A stretch of DNA of 64,000 nt from Colias croceus (Eukaryota; Arthropoda; Insecta; Lepidoptera; Pieridae), in NCBI RefSeq assembly GCF_905220415.1, contig NC_059548.1, positions 1,676,501 through 1,740,500 on the forward strand, written 5' to 3'. Of this stretch, positions 1 to 8,095 are shown one piece after another. Both the position numbers and the translations under genes were made by a program. Position 1 is the stretch's first letter. Each line of letters begins with the position of its first letter. Under the pieces are notes generated by a model. It was not told the origin of the DNA, made no database searches, and saw only the letters and a program-made list of their open reading frames with translations.

Positions 1-280
1 AAGGGGCCGGGGCACAGGATACCCCGGTGGTGTTACAAAAGCACAATGCCTGAGATCTAGAGAGCCTCGTGGAAGCTCTCCGGCGGTGAGTCCCGATCCT
101 CGCTAAAGATCGGAGAGAACTACTGTCTGTCGTTCGTGACATAGGTAGGTCACGTGACGAGCGCTAAATAGCGCGCGATGATTGGTTGTGCTCGTATGTA
201 GGGAAGGATGAAGGAATACACCACAGAATAATAAACATTTAATATCTACATTTACTATTTTAATTATATTGGCGTTACCA
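1..280 (-). repeat. 3' LTR of the BEL/Pao element (partial)
   Basis: It matches 6879-7157 almost base for base and ends at the same TTACCA boundary (TGGTAA on the sense strand). About 230 bases are expected to lie left of the window, judging from the 512-bp right LTR. Confidence 0.93.
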
Positions 281-296
281 TATCCACCCGCCCTAA
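281..296 (-). other. polypurine tract of the BEL/Pao element
   Basis: On the minus strand the bases just before the LTR read TTAGGGCGGGTGGATA, a purine-rich run ending at the LTR boundary. This is where plus-strand DNA priming is expected. Confidence 0.65.
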
Positions 297-340
297 ATGG
301 GTCACCATTTAAAACCAATCATAAGATACAGCGAAAAACT

Positions 341-572
341 ATGACTCTAGGATCACATAATGCGCGCGGGTTTATAAAGTCCTAAGAGCCACGGCGGTAA
401 TATAAATAAAAAATTCTATGGCTCTAGGAGCGCAAAATGCGAGCGGGATAATAAAAAATCCTAAAAGTCACGGCGGAATATAACTAACAAATTCTATGAC
501 TCTAGGATCGCGTAATGCGAGCGGGGTATAAAAATTCCTAAAGTCACGGCGGTATTTATAACTAACAAATTA
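341..572 (-). repeat. three tandem copies of a ~77-bp unit in the BEL 3' non-coding region
   Basis: Copies start at 341, 418 and 496, each at ATGRCTCTAGGA (plus strand), and each carries a GAGCGGG-like and a CACGGCGG motif at matching positions. The spacing is 77 and 78 bp. It lies between the Gag-Pol stop and the polypurine tract, so it belongs to the 3' part of the genomic RNA. Confidence 0.85.
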
Positions 573-641
573 TAACTAAAGCGGTGCGAAAAACTTAAGA
601 TTAAACTTAACTAACTGCGGTAATATACTAATGCGGTTTAA

Positions 642-3600
642 CTATTGTCTTGGAAGCGGACATAAACGAACGACCGGGCGAAGGTAAGTTCCCTTGGCGG
701 TTCTAACTGTACAAACGCGCGCGACGTCGTCCTTTGAAGGATGTACTTTCTCTACGACGGCTAAAGGCCAGGTTAGGGGCGGTGCATTATCATTTATCAC
801 AACCACGACCGTTCCAGGAGTAATAGGTGTGGAAGGCGTATTCCATTTCTGCCTAACCTGCAGACCGTGTAAGTATTCCATTCTCCAACGTTTCCAAAAC
901 GACTGGACTAACTTGTCCAGTAGCGAATGCCTATCAAGCAAACTGACGTGATCAGATTTGACTTGCGGCGCGGGTAATGATAATAAAGGAGCGGTATTTA
1001 AAAAATGACTCGGTGTTAAAGCCGAGGGTTCTGCGGGGTCTGAACTCAGTACTGTCAGCGGTCGCGAGTTAAGTAAACACTCAATTTGAGTGAGAACAGT
1101 ACAAAGTTCTTCATACGATAATATTTGTTGACCGATAACTCGAAACAAATGCGTTTTAATTACTTTCACCATACTTTCCCAAGCACCTCCAAAATGTGGA
1201 GAGTTGGGACAAATAAACTTCCAATTTATACGACTCTCAGCGAACTCGTGCTCCAGGTTCGAACGATATTCGTTATTAAGAAATTTATATAAATCGCGGA
1301 GATAGGAATCGGCTCCTTTGTAATTAGTACCGTTATCCGTATACATAGTATCAACGGGTCCTCGACGCGAGAGAAACCTTTTGAGCGCGGCAAGAAAACT
1401 AGGAGTGCTGAGGTCGGTCGCAACTTCGATGTGCACTGCACGCGTAGTGAGGCACGTAAAAATACACAGGTATGCTTTCTCGCTGTGAACACCACGGCGG
1501 CGCACAGGAGTGTAAGCGATAGGCCCTGCGTAATCAGAAGCTGTTACGCTGAATGCTTTAACGGCTTGGCGTGTACGACATTCAGGCAAATCAGCCATCA
1601 GCGGGTAAGTTGGACGCGGTTTCATGCGGAAGCAAGTATTACATGAGTGAATTCTTTGTCTAACAATACGACGTGCGGAAAGAATCCAATACTTTTGGCG
1701 AAGCAACGACATTAAAAGTTCCGGTCCGGCGTGCATATATTTAATATGATAATAATCAATGATCATGTTAACGATATGATCATTGCGCGGTAATATCACT
1801 GGATGCTTATGTGCATATTCCAGGGCGGAATTACTCAGACGTCCTCCAACGAGGATAAGTCCGTTGCGAATAAAAGGCCTCAAGCGATTAAAAGCCTGCG
1901 AACAAGATTTATTATTGAGTATATTAGAATACTCCTCTGCAAAATATTTATTTTGCAGGGCGGCGAGAAGTTTATTCTCAGAGAAATTAAGGTCCTCTGC
2001 GGTCATCATAACACCGCGGCGGGGTAACAATTTAAGGAACCTATAAATATAAACAACAACGCGTAAAAGCCTACTCCATGAGGATACGCGAAGGGCGGTA
2101 TCATATAAAGCGCAATGCTTTATAGGCGAGCACACAGTGTGCGCTAATAATTTTCGTTCGGGAATGTCTGCAATAGACTCACCATCGAGACTCCTAAGAG
2201 GCCAATCAGATGGGTCCGAACGAGCCCACTGGGGTCCTTGGAACCACAGAGGGTGCGAGACGAGATTTAGTGGCGTAATGCCACGCGAAAGAACGTCAGC
2301 GGGATTTTCAATACCAGAAACATGGTAGAAATTATCTGATGGGATGTTATCTGTGATCTTCACAACGCGGTTTGCGACAAACGTCTGCCACTGGTGCGGC
2401 GAACCTTTAATCCAATAGAGCGCGACTTTAGAGTCGGTAAATGCGTATGCATTAATTTTGTAGTGTTGTGAATAACTGTCAAGGACAGTGCGAAGCAGCT
2501 TTGACATTAGGAGTGCACCACAAAGTTCTAAGCGAGCGATTGTTAGCGGTTTAGATGGAGCGACTTTAGATTTAGAACAAATAAGACGAATGACGTTACC
2601 AGAGACAGTGCTGACATGAGCGTACACGACTGCTCCGTAGGCAAGTTCACTAGCGTCAGAGAAAGCCATAAGAGTGAGAATACAATCACAAGTAAAACCT
2701 ATATGACGTGGTATGCGAATATCATTAAGAGCTGGTAATTCATCACAGAACTGTTTCCACATTTTAATAACGTGTGGAGGCGGAGAATCATCCCAATCAA
2801 GATTAAGTTGCCAAAGTTGTTTTATTAACAGTTTGGCATACACGACTGTGGGAGCAACGAAGCCCATTATGTCCCACAGACGGGCGATAGTTGACAAGAT
2901 GGAGCGCTTAGTGCACATCACATCGGCGGGTGCGGTAATTTTAAAATAAAAACAATCATCAACAGTAGACCAATGCAGACCAAGTAATTTATGTTGCACG
3001 GTCTTATCAAACTCCACCGCGGAGGGTAAAAGTTTGTGCGAAGCGGGAAGATTATCTAACACATTTCTACTATTACTATTCCATTTAACTAGATCCCACT
3101 GAGCTCCCTTAAACAAATCGATGAGCTGCTGCGACGCGGAAACTGCTTCACATTCCGTGGGAATAGAGAAGGCGATATCATCCATATACAACGAGGAAGA
3201 CGCAATGCTACTCGCGAGCGGATATTTCGCGCCGTCATCTTCTACGAGCTGTCTTACCGTGCGCAGTGCATGATAAGGACTAGACTTGATGCCAAAGCAA
3301 ACTCGATTAAATTGATAAAGAAGCAGCGGATCCTGCGGGCTGAAACGATATAAAAAACATTGAAAACGACGATCAAACTCACGCACGAAAATCTGCAGAA
3401 ATTGTTGGCGGCAATCGGCGGTCATGGCAATCGCGTGGAGACGAAAACCTAAAATTATTGTAAACAAATTGCCTTGTAAATTCGGCCCAACATGCAGAAG
3501 GTCATTCAATGAACGCTGGCTTCCAGAAGTTGGCATGCTAGCATCTAAAACCATGCGCAGCTTAGTCGACGATTTATCCTCGCGCAGAACAGCGTGATGC

Positions 3601-5984
3601 GGTATAATATAAATAGGTGTAGGGTCACGCGGATCATACGGAGGCGCGGGTGAAATATAATTCTTAGTTAGATAATCCTTTATGACGTCATCATATGCCA
3701 ACCTTAATTTAGGTGAAGCCTGTAGCTTTCTTTCGAGGCACATGAAACGTTTGCGGGCTATATTAAATGAGTCACCGAGAGTGTAGAAATCATCCTTAAA
3801 TGGGAGCGAAACGATATATCTGCCACTCACGGGGTCGCGGGTTGTAGTTGATTTATAATATTCTTCACATTCAACATCATCGGGATGCTGAACGGGCGGT
3901 GCGGTAGGAAGCTCCTCGAGCTCCCAGAAACGCCTGACTAATGAGTCAATAGCGGCGGTCTCTTGAACGTGACAACACGTCAAGGGCGGTTTATGTATGT
4001 TAGGTATGGTGGGTACTGAACCCATTATTACATAGCCTAACACCGTGCGCAATGCAGCGGGCGCCGACGAGTCACGAGATGCATGAACTACGTCGGGGAG
4101 AAGCAGATGAATGAACAGAGAAGCACCGATTAATAAATCGATTTTATTTGGCGTACCAAAACTCTCATCTGCGAGCGGTAAATGCGAAATATGCGATAAG
4201 ACAGAAGTGTCTATAACAGCGGAAGGTAATAAATCCGTAACATGATCAACAACTAGCGGTGAAATATTAAAAGATATGTTGTTGTCAAGGCGCGAATAAA
4301 ATTTTATATTTACGGAATTACTATTTATAAGTTTTTCTGAACCACCGAACCCCTTAATAATAGTACGTTCGGTTTTCTGCGGTTTAATACCTAAACGTTC
4401 ACAACATTCATTCGTAATGAAGTGACTTTGCGAAGCGGAATCTAAAAGCGCGCGAATAATAAGCCGTTCGCCTTTACAATTATAAGCTACGACTTCAGCG
4501 GTTGATAACAAAATAGTATGTTGTTTATTCGCGGGCGGGTTGCATAGAAATGCGTTATCAGTATCAGCTGTATAGCTAGCGGTACATAGCGTAATATCAG
4601 AGCGGCACTCGCCCGACGGTGCGGGCGGTGTCGGCGCAGGCAACGGCGGGGAGCTGCGCGGCGGGGGGTGAGACGCAGGCGCGGGTATGGAAGATTCGCG
4701 TTTCAAATGTAACATTGTATGATGTTTTAATTTACAAACGCGACAATTAGAATAAGATGAGCAACTAGAAACTCGATGTTTTATACTGAGGCAATTTATA
4801 CACGCGTTTCTATCCTTTACGTATTTCAAACGTTCCTGCGGACTCATTTTATGAAAACTCGAACATTTATATAAATGTTGATGCGTAATATTTTTACAAA
4901 GACAATTACTATAATCGAAATCAGCGGTTGTTACGTAAGACTGATACGTCTTAGGCGGTGCGGAAGAAGTATTATTTAAACTGCGGTTATAATTATTCTT
5001 TCGAGGCGGTTTATTTATTCCCGAATTTGTGGAAGGATGAATGCGTTCTAATACCTTCGCACGAGTTTGAATAAATTGAACTAAGTTATCAAAAGTAGGC
5101 ATTTCACTACCAAACTCAGTCTCGAAAGCGCGAACAGTATCTGAGTCTAACTTCTTCAACGCGATATGAACAATCATTAAATCTGTAATATTATCTAACT
5201 TTATATTCTGTAAGGCGCGCACTGCGCTAATAAAGTTATCTGTAAATAAATCAAAGTTTGTTGCGGACGCACAATGCAAAGGTTTAAAATCAAACATTTG
5301 ATTTAAATACGCGGAAACTAACATACGTTTATCATCATATTTATCTTTTAAAGTTTGTAAAATTAAATTATAATTTTCAGCGGAGGGGGTTATACCAGCT
5401 ATAACAGTTGTGGCCTTCCCCGTTAATTTACCTAGTAAATAATATAAGCGCTCGGCATCTGTAAGGCCGGGATTGTTATGAACAATTGATTCAAAATTCG
5501 AAAGAAACAGCGGAAATGAGCGAATATCACCCGAAAATGGTACTAATTCGATAGGCGGTAATTTAGGCCTATTTTTATGCAAATTATTAATATCTCCGTG
5601 TGACGGACTTGGTTGCGAATATTGCGATTTAATTCTTTTAATCCTGCTATACAAAGACTCGAATGCAACGAGGCTTTTATAATCAGGTTTCGCGGCGGGA
5701 ATTAATGATAACAAACGAATATTATATTCATCTAAACATTTCTTATAATCATCGCGTAATGATTCTATCTGCGCGGACTCGTCAAGGAAACTTTCCATAA
5801 GCGCAGCGTTGTTATGAACGTTCAAAGACAAATCATAAATTCTTTGCACCATTTCGAATATAACTTCGCGTTTAGCTAACAACATGGATAACTGCGAATC
5901 ATTTATATCTTCCGAATCATTAACATCCGAAGCGTCACTATCAGCTAACTTAGTCATTTTCTTAGGCGGCATTTTTAATAACAA
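642..5984 (-). CDS. BEL/Pao Gag-Pol polyprotein, intact
   Basis: This 1780-aa ORF encodes all proteins needed to copy and insert the element. Residues ~140-320 are a Gag-like DUF1759 region. Zinc-knuckle-type Cys/His clusters lie at ~361-426 (for example C395-x2-C398-x4-H403-x4-C408 and C414-x2-C417). The DUF1758 aspartic protease has D515 in LLDSASQ. Reverse transcriptase spans ~790-1000 with YMDD at 933-936. The RNase H-like region has D1110, E1153, D1184 and D1230. An integrase HHCC-type segment at ~1393-1452 precedes the catalytic core with D1484, D1550 and E1603, and a DUF5641-type tail ends at 1780. No stop or frameshift interrupts it and every catalytic residue looked for is present. 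Either Met1 or Met5 (MPPKKM) could be the start. Gag and Pol are in one frame, as in many Pao-type elements. Functional competence is inferred, not shown. Confidence 0.96.
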   Translation of the reverse strand: MLLKMPPKKMTKLADSDASDVNDSEDINDSQLSMLLAKREVIFEMVQRIYDLSLNVHNNAALMESFLDESAQIESLRDDYKKCLDEYNIRLLSLIPAAKPDYKSLVAFESLYSRIKRIKSQYSQPSPSHGDINNLHKNRPKLPPIELVPFSGDIRSFPLFLSNFESIVHNNPGLTDAERLYYLLGKLTGKATTVIAGITPSAENYNLILQTLKDKYDDKRMLVSAYLNQMFDFKPLHCASATNFDLFTDNFISAVRALQNIKLDNITDLMIVHIALKKLDSDTVRAFETEFGSEMPTFDNLVQFIQTRAKVLERIHPSTNSGINKPPRKNNYNRSLNNTSSAPPKTYQSYVTTADFDYSNCLCKNITHQHLYKCSSFHKMSPQERLKYVKDRNACINCLSIKHRVSSCSSYSNCRVCKLKHHTMLHLKRESSIPAPASHPPPRSSPPLPAPTPPAPSGECRSDITLCTASYTADTDNAFLCNPPANKQHTILLSTAEVVAYNCKGERLIIRALLDSASQSHFITNECCERLGIKPQKTERTIIKGFGGSEKLINSNSVNIKFYSRLDNNISFNISPLVVDHVTDLLPSAVIDTSVLSHISHLPLADESFGTPNKIDLLIGASLFIHLLLPDVVHASRDSSAPAALRTVLGYVIMGSVPTIPNIHKPPLTCCHVQETAAIDSLVRRFWELEELPTAPPVQHPDDVECEEYYKSTTTRDPVSGRYIVSLPFKDDFYTLGDSFNIARKRFMCLERKLQASPKLRLAYDDVIKDYLTKNYISPAPPYDPRDPTPIYIIPHHAVLREDKSSTKLRMVLDASMPTSGSQRSLNDLLHVGPNLQGNLFTIILGFRLHAIAMTADCRQQFLQIFVREFDRRFQCFLYRFSPQDPLLLYQFNRVCFGIKSSPYHALRTVRQLVEDDGAKYPLASSIASSSLYMDDIAFSIPTECEAVSASQQLIDLFKGAQWDLVKWNSNSRNVLDNLPASHKLLPSAVEFDKTVQHKLLGLHWSTVDDCFYFKITAPADVMCTKRSILSTIARLWDIMGFVAPTVVYAKLLIKQLWQLNLDWDDSPPPHVIKMWKQFCDELPALNDIRIPRHIGFTCDCILTLMAFSDASELAYGAVVYAHVSTVSGNVIRLICSKSKVAPSKPLTIARLELCGALLMSKLLRTVLDSYSQHYKINAYAFTDSKVALYWIKGSPHQWQTFVANRVVKITDNIPSDNFYHVSGIENPADVLSRGITPLNLVSHPLWFQGPQWARSDPSDWPLRSLDGESIADIPERKLLAHTVCSPIKHCALYDTALRVSSWSRLLRVVVYIYRFLKLLPRRGVMMTAEDLNFSENKLLAALQNKYFAEEYSNILNNKSCSQAFNRLRPFIRNGLILVGGRLSNSALEYAHKHPVILPRNDHIVNMIIDYYHIKYMHAGPELLMSLLRQKYWILSARRIVRQRIHSCNTCFRMKPRPTYPLMADLPECRTRQAVKAFSVTASDYAGPIAYTPVRRRGVHSEKAYLCIFTCLTTRAVHIEVATDLSTPSFLAALKRFLSRRGPVDTMYTDNGTNYKGADSYLRDLYKFLNNEYRSNLEHEFAESRINWKFICPNSPHFGGAWESMVKVIKTHLFRVIGQQILSYEELCTVLTQIECLLNSRPLTVLSSDPAEPSALTPSHFLNTAPLLSLPAPQVKSDHVSLLDRHSLLDKLVQSFWKRWRMEYLHGLQVRQKWNTPSTPITPGTVVVVINDNAPPLTWPLAVVEKVHPSKDDVARVCTVRTAKGTYLRPVVRLCPLPRQ

Positions 5985-6630
5985 AAGTAAATATTCATAC
6001 AGAGAATGTTACAATAAAAGTTACAATAACAAGTAATACGACCAAATAAAGTAGGTCAGTGACGCAAGCGTGATAAGAACAGAGTATGTATTTCCAATAT
6101 GGTCGGATTATAACAGCGGATCGCGGAATGTACTCGATAACGTTATAAATTTCGAGTGCGGGTAGACCGTAGATAAATATGATGAAATATGTTCGATTTA
6201 TAATGATTTTAGCGTTATAACTGCGGTTAAACGATATGAATATAGTTTTAATTAACTATTTTAATAATAATATACGCGTAACTTATTGTCACGGGCGGAA
6301 TAAAATATATTTTAAGCGGAAAATAATAGATGACGCAATGTCGATCTATGCGGTTATAGTTATTTCACAATGAATGTACTATTTAATCGCTTATTAGGGC
6401 CTACAATGAGTATCCTAATAAGGGCGGGTTTAAAATATATTTTATATGAATAGTAGAAGACGCATTGTCGTTCTACGCGGTAAATTAAATAGTATTTCGC
6501 ATTGAAGATACTACTAATACGCTTATTAGGGCCTACACAATGAGTATCCTAATAAGGGCGGTGGAATCATCAGGTAATGTACGATTCGTAAGGACTAACA
6601 ATGGTTACTATCCGGATCGAAGGTACCACT
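5985..6630 (-). other. BEL/Pao 5' leader between primer binding site and Gag
   Basis: About 650 bases of non-coding leader. It holds the two-copy repeat at 6293-6560 and ten GCGG tetramers on the plus strand with no CCGC that I could find. A packaging or translation role is possible but only inferred from position. Confidence 0.7.
6293..6560 (-). repeat. two tandem ~130-bp units with an internal hairpin in the BEL leader
   Basis: Both units contain AAAATATATTTTA, a stretch with TAGAWGACGCAWTGTCG, and TTATTAGGGCCTACA...TGAGTATCCTAATAA. The TTATTAGG/CCTAATAA parts of the last motif can pair into a hairpin. The repeated motif starts near 6388 and 6520. Confidence 0.85.
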
Positions 6631-6645
6631 CAATGGTCGCGCCAA
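6631..6645 (-). other. primer binding site of the BEL/Pao element
   Basis: The sense strand reads TTGGCGCGACCATTG directly after the 5' LTR. A TGG start complementary to a tRNA 3' CCA is what such a site needs. The primer tRNA was not identified. Confidence 0.6.
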
Positions 6646-7157
6646 TATAAAAAATATAAGTAAATATATTCTCGATATGAAAGTGGACTGTATTTAGATC
6701 AACGTGGTGCTAGCAAAGAGGGGAAAGACGGGAACACACGGCACATACCTCGTCGGAGGGAGTAGCGTCCAGAACACACGCCGCCGCCACGCGGTCAGGG
6801 TCCTCCAGCTCGCGGCGGGCAAGAACGGGTCCAGTCCAACACTCCACACAAACACACACGCGGCGGTGAGCGCGACCAAGGGCCGGGGCACGGGATACCC
6901 CGGTGGTGTTACAAAAGCACAATGCCTGATGATCTAGAGAGCCTCGTGGAAGCTCTCCGGCGGTGAGTCCCGATCCTCGCGAAAGATCGGAGAGAACTAC
7001 TGTCTGTCGTTCGTGACATAGGTAGGTCACGTGACGAGCGCTAAATAGCGCGCGATGATTGGTTGTGCTCGTATGTAGGGAAGGATGAAGGAATACACCA
7101 CAGAATAATAAACATTTAATATCTACATTTACTATTTTAATTATATTGGCGTTACCA
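6646..7157 (-). repeat. 5' LTR of the BEL/Pao element
   Basis: The right boundary is fixed by loss of similarity to the left LTR at TTACCA (7157). The left boundary is set by the primer binding site and is less certain by a few bases. It includes a GC-rich part (6750-6900) and an AATAAA on the plus strand at ~7107 that is on the wrong strand for this element. ORFs across it are LTR sequence, not genes. Confidence 0.85.
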
Positions 7158-7600
7158 CTTACACTAAAACTTACACTAACACTACCATTACCATAGTCAC
7201 TATCACTTACATTACCATCACTATTGTCACTATCACTCACTATGAAAAGCTATATTAAAAAGTACGGTCACGTTTGGAAAGTGGTGACGTGTTGGTGACG
7301 GTCGCTACGGGAGAGTTGGATGACGCACAAGCGGAGAGAACTGGTCTCGTTGGGACACATGCGTATGCCGTGCTCGATTTTAGGCAGGTTCAGGTGAGAT
7401 GACGTCATAATAATCATCACTGTCACTAACATTTACAAAAATGATTTCACTGTCACTAACACTAAAACTCACACTAACACTATCAGTATCACTAATACTA
7501 TCATGATCACAAGCACTATCACTACCACTATCACTATCACTATGTCAAACTACGATCACGTCTCGAACGAGTTGACGTTTTGGTGACGGTCGTATTGATG
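7158..7600. repeat. degenerate CACTAT/CACTAA array in two parallel blocks
   Basis: Blocks at ~7158-7240 and ~7420-7545 are made of degenerate ACTAAC/ACTATC units. Each is followed by a related segment ending in GGTGACGGTCG (7290s and 7580s), so the pair looks like a tandem duplication. The BEL LTR abuts the first block, so the insertion occurred inside or at the edge of this repeat. Confidence 0.7.
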
Positions 7601-7850
7601 ATGTTGGGATCCGCTTGAATCAGCTGATATAACAGATATTTCGCTGACGAAATTATTAGTTAATCAATGTTTTTTTGCTGCTGTATCTATTATTTCAATT
7701 GTATTGTGTATTGTTTGTGGAGTCAAATAAATGATCTTTCTTTCTTCTTTCTATTACAGACCCGTTTGTGTACTTCTTTTTCAAAAAACTATTAAGATTA
7801 ATGATATATCCTAATAGATCTTCATAAATAAAAGCAACACATCTTTCCAG

Positions 7851-8095
7851 GGGGTGCAACTCCTGAAGCTCAAGAACCCTTGGTCCCATCTCCGCTGGAG
7901 GGGCAACTACAGCGAGTTGGACACAGCCCACTGGACCCCCACACTCCGGGCACAGTTGAACTATGACCCTGATAGTGCAGCCCAGTATGATAACGGGGTG
8001 TTTTGGATAGACTATGTTAGCATACTGAAGTTCTTCGACGTGTTCTACTTGAACTGGAACCCGGAATTGTTTCAGTATACGTATTGTATACATCA
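7851..8095 (+). CDS. CAPN7: calpain-7 exon a (end of protease core)
   Basis: Preceded by TTTCCAG and entered in phase 0. It ends after CAT CA, with the donor GTGAGT at 8096. It encodes the catalytic Asn and the conserved CIH near the end. Confidence 0.93.

Larger units (their letters stand above)
1..7157 (-). mobile_element. BEL/Pao LTR retrotransposon, near complete, left end outside window
   Basis: The element reads right to left: 5' LTR (7157-6646), primer binding site, leader, a single Gag-Pol ORF (5984-642), a 3' non-coding stretch with tandem repeats, a purine-rich tract, then the 3' LTR (280 to beyond base 1). The protein domain order (Gag-like, zinc knuckles, aspartic protease, RT, RNase H, integrase) is that of BEL/Pao elements. 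No envelope ORF is seen. Across the 280 bases where both LTRs are visible I count about two substitutions and two single-base indels, which implies a recent insertion. With an intact ORF and LTRs, a transposition-competent copy is plausible but not shown. The target duplication cannot be checked because the left flank is missing. Confidence 0.95.

Noticed and set aside
694..2949. Several 60-90 aa ORFs on the plus strand within the BEL region
   Set aside because: They are antisense shadows of the intact Gag-Pol frame, with no domains of their own.
6694..7240. ORFs of 65-176 aa across the right LTR on both strands
   Set aside because: They are made of LTR and CACTAT-repeat sequence. The Ser/Asp repeat in one comes straight from the simple repeat.
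7695..8093. 132-aa minus-strand ORF
   Set aside because: It is antisense to the calpain-7 exon, which has clear homology and splice sites on the plus strand.
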